DNA of 64,000 nucleotides from Pseudanabaena sp. ABRG5-3 (GTDB lineage: Bacteria > Cyanobacteriota > Cyanobacteriia > Pseudanabaenales > Pseudanabaenaceae). The first letter of the stretch is position 1. Each line of letters opens with the position of its first letter. A program made the position numbers and the translations under genes. The stretch is taken from contig NZ_AP017560.1 in assembly GCF_003967015.1 (NCBI RefSeq), forward strand, positions 1,922,001 to 1,986,000, given 5' to 3'. This document shows positions 51,129-60,231 of this stretch, in pieces. The notes below the pieces were generated by a model that saw nothing but the letters and a program-made list of their open reading frames with translations, was not told the DNA's origin and ran no database searches.

Positions 51129-52886
51129 TTATTTAGCGGTCTTTTTGTACATGTTCTGGAGACTGAGTAGCCCCACACCACCTGTAACTAGAAATACTCC
51201 AAATAACTGAATCGGGCTTAGTTTATCTCCCAAAATTGTGAATGCTAAAAACGTGGTAAATACAGGTCCACTAGCACTCACAATCGAAGCCTGAGCTGCC
51301 CCCATTAACTTTGTACCAAAGCTGGTCAGTAAGTAGCCGCCCAAAGTAGTTAAAGCGATTAGGAAGCACATGAACACCAATGAGCCATTTAGGGAAATTG
51401 ATGACAAAGTAAAAGGTATAGTCCCAATACATAGGAGCAAGATGATTGCAAAATTGATCGATGTAAATGAAACAGGATTCAGTTGTTTGAAACAAGCCTG
51501 TGAGGTGATGATATATCCTGCAAAAGCAATGCCTGAAATCATTGCAGCAATTACGCCCCATGTGTCAGGCTTATTTGCTCCGAAGATGTTGTAGGTTAGC
51601 ATGATCCCCGCATAGATGATCCCAATCACAACCCAACGCTCTTTGCTGGGGCGATCGCCAAAGAGCAACCAAGCCATTAGTACCGTAACAGTTGGGAAAA
51701 TGAAGAATAGGGTGACAGCAAGCCCAGGATTCAAAATGCCTAAAGCTACATAAATAAAGGCAAAGGAGGCAAACTGTAATAAAGCGCTAAAGGCAACTCG
51801 ACGAAATAGCGATCGCCGAGTTGGATGGAGTAATTGTTGGAAATCGCGGAATACATCTACTCGAAATATTACTTTGGCTACCATCCACATAATTGGTGTG
51901 GCAAATGCCATTCTTAGCAGCAACAACATAAAAGAGTTGGGGACAGAAGCCTTAATCAATCCACCAAATTGAAAAAGCCCCAAAATATTTGAGTTTGAGA
52001 AAATTACCCTAACCAAAATATTTTGCAAGGATAAAACTACCGAAGCGCCCAATACCAGAACAAATCCAAACCACCAATCATTAAGACGTTTGGTTGGTTG
52101 CGCTAGGCTGGGGTCAGGGACTGGCGATTCAAAAGATTGAGTAGGCTCGTCAGTATAGGGGCGCGTGTCATTGGGGTTATATTGCCGAAATTGACTGCTA
52201 CTGTTATTAAATGTAGGAACCTGAATTTGACTGTAATTACCATTGCCATTAGATCGGACAGGTTCTGTACTATTCACATTATTGCCGATCGCCCCCGCAA
52301 AACCAGATGTCCCTGTAAAGTTAATTGGTGGATTGCCCCCTACATTTCCTCCATAGCGATCGACTGAAGATCGTCGTAAATATTCATCAATTCTTTCTAC
52401 AAGGGCAGACAGCATCAGTTCACCCTGTTGCCTTTGGGTATACATTCTCTGCATTTGATCATCGAGATCGCGCTGATAGGTATCTACATCTCGTTGCAAA
52501 GACTGAAATGTAGTACGGATCGCACTATCAAGGTTGAGCATTAGCTGCTCGAAGTTTTGCGAATGATCGCTGAGAACTTGGGAATTAGTAACAATCACAT
52601 CATTTTTAAGATGATAGGTGATCGCTTGAGCAAGTTGCTCAATCCATTGCTGACGCTGGATTTCCTGTTGATTCATCCCCTGTTGAGCAACAGTTAACAC
52701 CTCTAGCTCTTTACGTTGAGACTGGAGACGATGAATGTCATCGGTGAGAGCATTTTTTTGGGCTTGTAAAATTAAAATTTCACGACTGAGCTTGCCCAAG
52801 ATATTTGCCCGCAGATCTGACAAGTCCTTGGTGACACCCGCAAGGGTCTGCTCGTAAGAACTACTACGAATATTATTGTTCTCCAT
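51129..52886 (-). CDS. EamA (DMT) transporter with long coiled-coil N-terminus
   Basis: The 585-residue protein joins two parts. Residues ~1-190 are a soluble coiled coil (ISREILILQAQKNALTDDIHRLQSQRKELEVL, DSAIRTTFQSLQRDVDTYQRDLDDQMQRMYTQRQQGEL), followed by a Gly/Asn/Pro-rich linker (~190-270). Residues ~272-580 hold ten membrane helices in two EamA repeats (WWFGFVLVLGASVVLSLQNILVRV ... FLTFTILGDKLSPIQLFGVFLVTGGVGLLSLQNMY). EamA proteins export or import small metabolites; the substrate is unknown. Most have no soluble head, so the coiled coil may mediate oligomerisation or anchoring. Start ATG 52886. It is a single gene. Confidence 0.83.
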   Translation of the reverse strand: MENNNIRSSSYEQTLAGVTKDLSDLRANILGKLSREILILQAQKNALTDDIHRLQSQRKELEVLTVAQQGMNQQEIQRQQWIEQLAQAITYHLKNDVIVTNSQVLSDHSQNFEQLMLNLDSAIRTTFQSLQRDVDTYQRDLDDQMQRMYTQRQQGELMLSALVERIDEYLRRSSVDRYGGNVGGNPPINFTGTSGFAGAIGNNVNSTEPVRSNGNGNYSQIQVPTFNNSSSQFRQYNPNDTRPYTDEPTQSFESPVPDPSLAQPTKRLNDWWFGFVLVLGASVVLSLQNILVRVIFSNSNILGLFQFGGLIKASVPNSFMLLLLRMAFATPIMWMVAKVIFRVDVFRDFQQLLHPTRRSLFRRVAFSALLQFASFAFIYVALGILNPGLAVTLFFIFPTVTVLMAWLLFGDRPSKERWVVIGIIYAGIMLTYNIFGANKPDTWGVIAAMISGIAFAGYIITSQACFKQLNPVSFTSINFAIILLLCIGTIPFTLSSISLNGSLVFMCFLIALTTLGGYLLTSFGTKLMGAAQASIVSASGPVFTTFLAFTILGDKLSPIQLFGVFLVTGGVGLLSLQNMYKKTAK

Positions 52887-53120
52887 TTAAGAAATCACCT
52901 CGTAACAATGCCATCTGAAATAACGCTAGGGACTATGGTTGGCACTAATTTTTTAATTGGCTTAACTTGGTTGCGTCTAGTTTGCGAACTTTATAACACT
53001 AATTTGAGCATCTGGCATATTTTGTTTTGTTCGTTGTTCAAGAAAATAGCCGCCAGACTTGGGGAATTAGCTAATCGCTAGCAGCCATATATCCACATAA
53101 TATCGACATATTTAGAGGCT

Positions 53121-53192
53121 AGAGTTCAGCGATTTAATAGGGAACAGATTTTTTGTGGCATGGGCTTCGTCGTGGCACAAAAAATCTGTTCC
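53121..53192. repeat. Family-F hairpin, copy 2
   Basis: Begins AGAGTTCAGCGATTTAAT as the one at 45422 and carries a 17-bp stem (53141-53157 with 53176-53192, arm GGAACAGATTTTTTGTG) with a longer, imperfect centre. Confidence 0.6.
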
Positions 53193-53246
53193 TTATTTTC
53201 CTGCTTGTCCCTTAGCTCTTTTTTAGCTGACTATTGCCGTTGTTGG

Positions 53247-53316
53247 TAGTCCTAAAAAGGAAAGGATTTATATGGTAAGGATGGGCGGTGCAAAGCGCCG
53301 CCCATCCTTACCTATT
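53247..53316. repeat. Family-A hairpin repeat, copy 3
   Basis: Leader TAGTCCTAAAAAGGAAAGG is the same as at 1907; stem 53275-53311 has loop AAA and one T-G pair; tail CCTATT. The leader, stem and tail are conserved while the loop is not. Confidence 0.8.
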
Positions 53317-53428
53317 AGCACTATTGCCGTTGCCAATGGGGTTTTATAGGCTTTGGCGATAATGTAAACTTATTTTAACTAAACACTTAATTAGTCATCA
53401 TCACTGAATCCTGTTGTAACCAAAGCCA

Positions 53429-56104
53429 ATGCAACCAACTGATCCGAAAAAATTTACTGAAAAAGCATGGGAAGCGATCGTCAAATCGCAAGAGGTCGCG
53501 AGACGATCGCAACATCAGCAACTCGAAGTTGAGCATTTAGTAATGGCACTCTTGGAGCAGGAAGAGGGCTTGACAACGAATATATTCACAGCGATGGCAG
53601 TGCCAATGGCAAGGGCGCGGCGACAGGTCGAGGAGTTTTTGCGCCGACAGCCACGTGTGGCAAGTCCAGAACAGTTGTACTTAGGACGTAGCTTAGAGGT
53701 GTGGCTCGATCGCGCCGAGGAAAGCCGTAAGAGCTTTGGTGATGACTTTATGGCGATCGAGCATATGCTCATCGGATTAGCGGATGACGATCGCCTCGGT
53801 AAGCGTTTATATCGCGATTTGAGTATCGATCGCAAAAAATTAGAAGAAACGATTAAAGCAGTTCGTGGTAGTCAGACAATTACTGACCAAAATCCTGAAG
53901 CTAAGTATGCGGCTTTGGAGAAATATGGGCGCGATCTGACTGAACAAGCTAAAGAAGGTAAGCTTGATCCTGTGATTGGTCGTGATGATGAAATTCGGCG
54001 AGTAATGCAGGTGCTATCTAGGCGCACAAAAAACAATCCTGTATTAATTGGCGAACCGGGGGTAGGGAAAACAGCGATCGCCGAAGGATTAGCCCAACGC
54101 ATTATTCGCGGTGATGTTCCTGAATCCCTCAAAGACCGTACAATTATCAGCCTTGATATGGGTTCTCTAATCGCAGGAGCCAAATATCGCGGTGAGTTTG
54201 AGGATCGACTGAAGGCAGTCCTTAAGGAAGTGCTCAATTCCGACGGCAAAATTGTACTGTTTATTGATGAGTTACATACGGTTGTGGGTGCAGGAGCCAC
54301 ACAACAGGGGGCTATGGATGCGGGGAACTTGCTTAAACCAATGTTAGCGCGAGGGGAATTACGTTGTATTGGTGCGACAACCTTAGATGAATACCGTCAA
54401 TATATTGAGAAAGATGCAGCTTTAGAACGACGCTTTCAACAAGTTGTTGTCGATCAGCCCACAGTAGAAGATACTATTTCAATTTTGCGCGGACTCAAAG
54501 AACGCTATGAAGTTCATCATGGGGTGAGTATTTCTGATTCGGCACTTGTCGCAGCAGCAACCCTGTCTAATCGCTATATTACCGATCGCTTTCTGCCAGA
54601 TAAAGCGATTGATCTCGTTGATGAATCAGCAGCAAAGCTAAAAATGGAAGTAGATTCACGACCATTGGAACTCGATGAAATTGATCGCCGCCTGATGCAA
54701 TTGGAAATGGAAAGACTCTCCTTGCAAAGAGAGGGTGGTTCTACGCCCATTGAACGGACAGAATCTGAAGGTAAAGTAGTCTATAAAACCAAGAGTGGTA
54801 AGGCAGTCCAAGATCGCCTTGATCGCCTTGACAAGGAAATGAATGAGTTGCGCGATCGCCAAATTGCCCTTGATGATCGTTGGCAACAGGAAAAAGATAC
54901 CATTGATAATCTGCGAACTCTGAAAGAGCAGATCGATCAAACCAAGTTACAAATTGAACAAGCAGAACGGGAATTTAATCTTAATCGGGCAGCAGAACTT
55001 AAATATGGTAAGTTGACGGAATTAGAGAAAAATCTCGATGAAGCTGAATTAGAACTGAATCGCGCAAGGGCTGATGGTTCGATTTTATTCCGTGAGCAAG
55101 TTACTGAAGATGATATTGCTGAAATCGTGGCACGCTGGACGGGGATTCCGCTTAAGAAATTATTGCTATCCGAACGTCAGAAATTACTGACGCTAGAAAC
55201 ACATCTGCATGAGCGCGTAATTGGTCAAGAGGAAGCTGTCAGCTCGGTAGCATCGGCAATTCGTCGCGCCCGTGCAGGGATGAACGATCCTAATCGCCCC
55301 CTTGGTTCATTTCTGTTTTTAGGACCAACGGGTGTTGGTAAAACGGAACTAGCCCGCGCCCTTGCTGAATTTTTGTTTGATTCCGATAGCTCAATGGTAC
55401 GCATTGATATGTCGGAATATATGGAAAAACATTCCGTATCGCGCTTAATTGGTGCGCCCCCCGGTTATGTAGGCTATGAAGAAGGCGGACAATTCTCAGA
55501 AGCAGTACGTCGCCACCCTTACTCTGTGGTACTTTTCGATGAGGTCGAAAAGGCTCACCCCGATGTGTTTAACATTCTCTTGCAAGTGCTTGACGATGGA
55601 CGCATTACCGATAGTCAAGGACGCTTAGTCGATTGCAAAAATACTGTGATCATCATGACTAGTAATATTGGTAGCGATCGCATTCTCGAAGTATCCAAGG
55701 ACTTGCCGACAGATAGTGATGGTGACTCACACTATGACGAAATGCGCGACAAAGTCCTAGATGTTCTTCGCAATCATTTCCGCCCAGAATTTCTGAATCG
55801 GATTGATGAGACGGTAATTTTCCATGCGTTGCGCCGTAACGAGATTCGCTCGATCGCGACATTGCAAATTAAGCGTATTGAGAATAGATTAAGCGATCGC
55901 AAAATTTCTCTTAATTTAAGCGAAGAAGCAAAAGATTACATCGCGAATATTGGCTATGATCCCTCCTATGGCGCACGTCCCCTGAAACGAGCAATCCAAA
56001 GGGAAATTGAGAATCCGATCGCCACCAAAATCCTTGAAGGAATATTTGGAGAAGGTCAGACAATCTCCATCACTGTAGAAGATGAAAAGTTAGTTTTCAA
56101 TTAA
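53429..56104 (+). CDS. clpB: ATP-dependent disaggregase ClpB
   Basis: ClpB, with DnaK, rescues aggregated proteins. The 891-residue chain has the N domain ([41 protein letters not shown]), AAA1 (Walker [13 protein letters not shown] near 208), the middle coiled coil (~400-540; [29 protein letters not shown]), AAA2 (Walker [15 protein letters not shown] near 632; [35 protein letters not shown]) and the C-terminal D2-small domain. Cyanobacteria often have two clpB genes; which this one is cannot be told here. The IGL/IGF loop for ClpP binding is not seen, as expected. Confidence 0.97.
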   Translation: MQPTDPKKFTEKAWEAIVKSQEVARRSQHQQLEVEHLVMALLEQEEGLTTNIFTAMAVPMARARRQVEEFLRRQPRVASPEQLYLGRSLEVWLDRAEESRKSFGDDFMAIEHMLIGLADDDRLGKRLYRDLSIDRKKLEETIKAVRGSQTITDQNPEAKYAALEKYGRDLTEQAKEGKLDPVIGRDDEIRRVMQVLSRRTKNNPVLIGEPGVGKTAIAEGLAQRIIRGDVPESLKDRTIISLDMGSLIAGAKYRGEFEDRLKAVLKEVLNSDGKIVLFIDELHTVVGAGATQQGAMDAGNLLKPMLARGELRCIGATTLDEYRQYIEKDAALERRFQQVVVDQPTVEDTISILRGLKERYEVHHGVSISDSALVAAATLSNRYITDRFLPDKAIDLVDESAAKLKMEVDSRPLELDEIDRRLMQLEMERLSLQREGGSTPIERTESEGKVVYKTKSGKAVQDRLDRLDKEMNELRDRQIALDDRWQQEKDTIDNLRTLKEQIDQTKLQIEQAEREFNLNRAAELKYGKLTELEKNLDEAELELNRARADGSILFREQVTEDDIAEIVARWTGIPLKKLLLSERQKLLTLETHLHERVIGQEEAVSSVASAIRRARAGMNDPNRPLGSFLFLGPTGVGKTELARALAEFLFDSDSSMVRIDMSEYMEKHSVSRLIGAPPGYVGYEEGGQFSEAVRRHPYSVVLFDEVEKAHPDVFNILLQVLDDGRITDSQGRLVDCKNTVIIMTSNIGSDRILEVSKDLPTDSDGDSHYDEMRDKVLDVLRNHFRPEFLNRIDETVIFHALRRNEIRSIATLQIKRIENRLSDRKISLNLSEEAKDYIANIGYDPSYGARPLKRAIQREIENPIATKILEGIFGEGQTISITVEDEKLVFN

Positions 56105-56123
56105 CGTGAGTTCGATAACGTCA

Positions 56124-56150
56124 TTTGCGCGGCGCGAAGCGCCGCGCAAA
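56124..56150. repeat. 12-3-12 hairpin after clpB
   Basis: Arm TTTGCGCGGCGC, loop GAA. Preceded by CGTGAGTTCGATA, also found at 23628-23640. It lies between the convergent clpB and NurA genes. Confidence 0.6.
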
Positions 56151-56156
56151 TAGCTA

Positions 56157-57344
56157 TTATGCAATGCTGCTGCGTTTGCGTGACTCTTTATAAGATGTCG
56201 TGATATTGCGTAAACCCGACTTCACCATTTGTTGTTCTAAAATTGCAAAAAAGCGGCGGCGATCGCTACCTGTCACCACTGCCTGATTATGTGCTTCTGC
56301 AAGCACTACAGGATAGCCATAGCCCTTTTGTACCTGCGCGAGAATGATTTGCAAAGCTTGCGATCGCATTTCAGTATCAAGGGCAGTCCATGCAGGCATC
56401 TCGATTCTGGCGATTTCTGTCCCCACATGGAGATAGCAAAAATAAATCTGATGTTCGCCATATTCCTGCAAAATTCGCGCCTGACTTTTCCAGAGAGGAC
56501 TGCATTCTCCGACTTTTAATAAACGACTCCATAATGTGCCATCACGCAAGGGTTGAATTTGGCTACAGGGTGCAGAATCTAGGGGCTTAGTAGAACAATG
56601 AGTATGACAATCAGGCTGCTCAAAAGGACAAATTTGCAAGCGCAAAAAATTAGTAGCTTCCGCCGCACGGGGAGCGCTGATATAGCCTGCGATGGGGATT
56701 CTCCGAGATTTTAAATCATCCCATGCAGCGAGAATATCTGGCAAAAGTTGCGATCGCGCATCGGCGGGAATCTCATCAAGCTCCCAATGGACTAAGGCTC
56801 CATCGCTAAAAGCTAGCATTGGTGACTGAGGATGACTCCCAATTGTGGCGATCGCTAAATTGGCTAATGCGACATTCTCAGCAACAGTGCGCTTTAGGGT
56901 CATCCATTGCTCTGTCTGAATTCCCCATTGACGCGCTTTATAGAGATCTTCTGTTTTATAAAAGACTTCAGGAACATTATCAAGTAAGGGATAGATGCCA
57001 GAATTATAGTAAATGGCAACCCGACCAATATTAATCAAATAGCAATAGGCAATTTCATGGCGGCTAGGGGCAATCTGTGAGCCATCGGTGGCAAGAACAA
57101 TATGTGGTGTCGTTATAGGTGATATTGCTTGAATTTGTCCCAGAGGTTCAACAGGTTCCGCGCAATTAAACATGAAGCGATCGCGCAAGAGTTCACTATG
57201 TTCACAAAGATTAGCTTGGTTTGCAGTGGCTTGATGGAATATAGTTTCTGCGCGATCGAGTTTGCCTGTCAATTGCTGAGCTTCCTTCTGCAATTGTTCA
57301 GACATGCCTTGCATCTGTCCCATCAATTTCTGTAAATCCAGCAT
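56157..57344 (-). CDS. NurA-domain DNA repair nuclease
   Basis: The 395-residue protein matches the NurA family: a catalytic core starting IVLATDGSQIAPSRHEIAYCYLINIGRVAIYY (Asp in ATDGSQ), LAFSDGALVHWEL (second Asp), AGYISAPRAAEATNFLRLQ, and PAWTA ... AHNQAVVTGSDRRRFFAILEQQM (third acidic area). It begins with a ~55-residue helical segment (LQKLMGQMQGMSEQLQKEAQQLTGKLDRAE). In archaea NurA pairs with the HerA helicase in end resection; no HerA is adjacent. A Cys/His-rich patch (CPFEQPDCHTHCSTKPLDSAPC) may bind metal. Confidence 0.85.
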   Translation of the reverse strand: MLDLQKLMGQMQGMSEQLQKEAQQLTGKLDRAETIFHQATANQANLCEHSELLRDRFMFNCAEPVEPLGQIQAISPITTPHIVLATDGSQIAPSRHEIAYCYLINIGRVAIYYNSGIYPLLDNVPEVFYKTEDLYKARQWGIQTEQWMTLKRTVAENVALANLAIATIGSHPQSPMLAFSDGALVHWELDEIPADARSQLLPDILAAWDDLKSRRIPIAGYISAPRAAEATNFLRLQICPFEQPDCHTHCSTKPLDSAPCSQIQPLRDGTLWSRLLKVGECSPLWKSQARILQEYGEHQIYFCYLHVGTEIARIEMPAWTALDTEMRSQALQIILAQVQKGYGYPVVLAEAHNQAVVTGSDRRRFFAILEQQMVKSGLRNITTSYKESRKRSSIA

Positions 57345-57400
57345 AGTTACCTATTAATTCATTGTTAATGTTGTGGCATAAAACTGTAGTAACTTCTAGC

Positions 57401-57502
57401 TTAAACTTGATTGATGTACATCAAAATAGAATGTAATTCGCCATCTTGAACAGTAAATGCTATAGCTAATGTAGCAATTACAAAAGCAATACATGTTCCC
57501 AT
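57401..57502 (-). CDS. Possible 33-residue small membrane peptide
   Basis: An ATG at 57502, preceded at a suitable distance by GGGG, opens a 33-codon frame, MGTCIAFVIATLAIAFTVQ followed by DGELHSILMYINQV. The first half is one hydrophobic helix. No homology is recognised, and the frame could be chance; it lies upstream of the NurA gene on the same strand, 57 bp before its start. Confidence 0.22.
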   Translation of the reverse strand: MGTCIAFVIATLAIAFTVQDGELHSILMYINQV

Positions 57503-57589
57503 CAAAGCCCCAAGTTTTTATAAGCTGGCATATTTTCTAAGATAAAAACAACCATACTGCTAATTTTTTACATCAGCCTAATTTCTTAT

Positions 57590-57629
57590 TAACAAAAAAA
57601 GCGGTGCAAATGCACCGCTTTTTTTGTTA
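57590..57629 (-). terminator. Terminator of thrC
   Basis: Perfect 19-bp stem (TAACAAAAAAAGCGGTGCA) with an AA loop, 13 bp past the thrC stop. Confidence 0.75.
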
Positions 57630-57641
57630 GCTAGATTTTAT

Positions 57642-58949
57642 TTAGACAGAAACGGTTTGCCATTCAAGACGCTCTAATGTGTGAGAACGCTCTAGCGCAC
57701 GCTCAAAGCTATCAAGTTTTGGTTCAATCAAGAAGGGTTCGCCAACATAACCTTGAACTGCTTCTTGAGTCTTCAGACCGTTACCTGTGATATAGACAAC
57801 GGTAGTTTCTTCAGGATCAATCTTGCCAGCTTCTACTAGTTTCTTAAGAACAGCAATTGTAGTTCCTCCAGCAGTTTCCGTGAAGATACCTTCAGTTTCC
57901 GCAAGTAATTTCATTGCTTGGATGATTTCGTCATCGTTAACCGATTCGATGTTGCCATTGGTCTTGTGAGCAATGTCGATCGCATAGATACCATCCGCAG
58001 GATTACCGATCGCCAAACTCTTAGCAATGGTCTTAGGCTTAACAGGGGTAATGAAATCACGTCCTTCTTTGTATGCTGTGGCAATGGGAGAGCAACCTTC
58101 AGCTTGTGCGCCACTGTAACGAACGGGCTTGTCTTCTACTAAGCCGACCTTCACAAATTCATTGAAGCCCTTGTAGATCTTGGTGAAGAGAGAACCAGAA
58201 GCCAAAGGTGCAACGATATGATCGGGAAGCTTCCAACCAAGTTGCTCGATTACTTCATAACCAAGGGTCTTAGAACCCTCAGAGTAGTAAGGACGGAGAT
58301 TAATGTTTACAAAGCCCCAACCGTGAGTATTGGCAACTTCTGAGCAAAGACGGTTTACTTGGTCGTAGTTACCGTGGACGGAGAAAACTTTAGGATTGTA
58401 AATGGTTGTACCAAGAACTTTACCTGCTTCGAGGTCAGAGGGGATGAAGACACAACACTCTAAGCCTGCATGGGCAGCGATCGCCGCAGTGGAGTTGGCA
58501 AGGTTACCAGTACTAGCGCAAGCAACGGTGGTAAAACCAAGTTCACGAGCGCGGCTGAGGGCAACCGAAACGACACGATCCTTAAAGCTCAAAGTGGGCA
58601 TATTCACAGCATCATTTTTAATGTAGAGATTTTTGATGCCGAGACGTTTGGCAAGGCGATTTGCCTTGATCAAGGGAGTCATGCCTGTGGATACATCGAT
58701 ATAGTTGTCAGTCTTGACAGGTAGAAAATCACGATAGCGCCAGATTGAGAGGGGGCCAGCTTGAATAGTTTCGCGACTAACTCGCGCAGCGATCGCATCG
58801 TAATTGTAGGCAACTTCTAGAGGACCAAAGCACAATTCACAAACGTGCATTGCCTTGGCTTCGTACTCTGCACCACACTCTTTGCATTTGAGATTACTGA
58901 AGGTATCAACACGCTCGCTGGTGTAAGGAGAAGCAATGGTTGCTGTCAT
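57642..58949 (-). CDS. thrC: Threonine synthase
   Basis: ThrC converts O-phosphohomoserine to threonine. The 435-residue PLP enzyme starts with a zinc-ribbon-like N-terminus (Cys22, Cys25, Cys37, Cys40 in CKECGAEYEAKAMHVCELC), then VSTGMTPLIKANRLAKRLGIKNLYIKND, PLP Lys123 (TLSFKDRVV), the ASTGNLANSTAAIAAHAGL motif, and the phosphate-binding region near TETAGGTTIAVLKKL. The N-terminal zinc motif places it in the type found in cyanobacteria and archaea. Start ATG 58949. It is a single gene. Confidence 0.95.
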   Translation of the reverse strand: MTATIASPYTSERVDTFSNLKCKECGAEYEAKAMHVCELCFGPLEVAYNYDAIAARVSRETIQAGPLSIWRYRDFLPVKTDNYIDVSTGMTPLIKANRLAKRLGIKNLYIKNDAVNMPTLSFKDRVVSVALSRARELGFTTVACASTGNLANSTAAIAAHAGLECCVFIPSDLEAGKVLGTTIYNPKVFSVHGNYDQVNRLCSEVANTHGWGFVNINLRPYYSEGSKTLGYEVIEQLGWKLPDHIVAPLASGSLFTKIYKGFNEFVKVGLVEDKPVRYSGAQAEGCSPIATAYKEGRDFITPVKPKTIAKSLAIGNPADGIYAIDIAHKTNGNIESVNDDEIIQAMKLLAETEGIFTETAGGTTIAVLKKLVEAGKIDPEETTVVYITGNGLKTQEAVQGYVGEPFLIEPKLDSFERALERSHTLERLEWQTVSV

Positions 58950-59074
58950 GTTCTTGGTCGCCCTTTTAGTCGCTAAAAGTTTTTTTGATTTCTTTGATTG
59001 AAATGAACCTTAACATATGGGTCTATAGTCGTCAAATATACCAGACTAAATTAGTCAGGTATAAAAACAAGTAA

Positions 59075-59105
59075 AAAAATAGAGCAGCTAGCTGCTCTAT
59101 TTTTT
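59075..59105 (-). terminator. Terminator of the sensor/ion-channel operon
   Basis: Stem AAAAATAGAGCAGC/GCTGCTCTATTTTT with TA loop just past the channel gene's stop, with a T-run on the minus strand. Confidence 0.75.
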
Positions 59106-59109
59106 GGCT

Positions 59110-60231
59110 CTATGGCAAAGCAAGTAAAACTACACGAGTGATTAAGATAACTAGCCCTAGAGGTAAACTCCAACGCAGGAAATTAGATATCTCAGCCACA
59201 ATATATTTGCCACCAAATAGCTTTTCTAAAGATGGATTCATAATTGTTGCATTAACGGCTAGTCCCAGAAACTGGAAGGCAAAACCCAGAAAAATCACTT
59301 GAAAAAAGACATTTTCTACTCCCAAGGCAGGATAACGCACCGATAGGGTGAAACTAAGGGCAACCATGGTCAAAATGCTACCTGCCCATGCCGAAATCCG
59401 CTTATCAAGATCCGTATTAGTCCATAGCGCCACAATTGTGGGTACTAATAGCACTAAAAACAGGGGGATAAATACATTAGGCAAATGACTCGCAGGATTA
59501 CGCTTCATGGAGATCTGCGCTTCGAGTTGCGGGTGCAGATCTCCATCTAAGCCCTTGAAATTCGATGGGACAAAACTAACATCCCCTGTATTCCAACCTG
59601 ACAAGCGAATTTCCTGTGGAATACCCGAAAAATCAATGTCGTCTTGGGTTTGCCAGAAAATGATTTTATTACTGTTGTATTTAGAGATCAGACGGATCGG
59701 TAGAGTTTGAATATCAAAGGGGAAATTTGCAAGCTTGTACTTAGCTTCTAACGTGACAGTTAATCTCTGAAGATAAATCACCGTACCGTTAGCATTCAAA
59801 TAAAGCTCTGATTCTTGTTTTAATGGTTTCTCTGCTAAATTGGCGATCGCAACTTTTGGGTTCCAGATCGTCGCTAATTTGTTAGTAGCATCGTCGCCGA
59901 CAAAACTTTGCTCACTAGTACCAGTAGTTTTCGAGTCGAAGGCTTGATTGGGATTGTACCAACGCAACCGCAAATCAATATCTGCGGTAAAAGTACCCGT
60001 CGCATCCATAATCTTCGAGATATTGTTAATAACGAGAGCAACTTCCACCTTGATCGGTTTGGGGACATTGTTGGGAAACTCATTGGTTGGTGGTTTCGCA
60101 ACCACAACGGGTTTCGGAACTGGCGTGACTGGAGGCGCAGGTTGTTCTTGAGCATAGGCAATATTTGCCCCCGTCAGAATTAGCAGAAAGCAAAGTCCAA
60201 ATGTAATAAGGAACTGATAGAGTTTAAGCAT
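59110..60231 (-). CDS. Pentameric ligand-gated ion channel (pLGIC) homologue
   Basis: The 373-residue protein has the Cys-loop receptor layout. A signal peptide (to about residue 27, ANIAYA) and a Pro-rich linker precede the extracellular beta-sandwich: VEVALVINNISKIMDATGTFTADIDLRLRWYNP, WNPKVAIANL, and the pro-loop signature FPFDIQTLPIRL at 170-181 (Phe-Pro-Phe-Asp, without the Cys pair, as in other prokaryotic members). Then four membrane helices: M1 (251-272), pore-lining M2 (276-299), M3 (305-331), M4 (351-372). It should be a cation or anion channel gated by a ligand; GLIC of Gloeobacter is a relative by family. It overlaps the upstream sensor gene by 8 bp, so they form an operon. Confidence 0.88.
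   Translation of the reverse strand: MLKLYQFLITFGLCFLLILTGANIAYAQEQPAPPVTPVPKPVVVAKPPTNEFPNNVPKPIKVEVALVINNISKIMDATGTFTADIDLRLRWYNPNQAFDSKTTGTSEQSFVGDDATNKLATIWNPKVAIANLAEKPLKQESELYLNANGTVIYLQRLTVTLEAKYKLANFPFDIQTLPIRLISKYNSNKIIFWQTQDDIDFSGIPQEIRLSGWNTGDVSFVPSNFKGLDGDLHPQLEAQISMKRNPASHLPNVFIPLFLVLLVPTIVALWTNTDLDKRISAWAGSILTMVALSFTLSVRYPALGVENVFFQVIFLGFAFQFLGLAVNATIMNPSLEKLFGGKYIVAEISNFLRWSLPLGLVILITRVVLLALP

Larger units (their letters stand above)
52887..53428. other. 542-bp intergenic region with two repeat units
   Basis: No gene is seen. The region holds a family-F hairpin unit (53121-53192) and the third family-A copy (53247-53316). The remaining ~110 bp before clpB presumably contains its promoter; I could not recognise a heat-shock CIRCE or HrcA operator by eye. 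Confidence 0.6.

Noticed and set aside
54656-54940. Long minus-strand open frames inside clpB and other large genes
   Set aside because: They are antisense shadows of strongly supported coding sequences, favoured by codon use; none shows domain-like sequence.
58950-59040. Threonine-responsive leader or riboswitch upstream of thrC
   Set aside because: The short leader shows no run of Thr/Ile codons and no conserved riboswitch core that I can recognise.
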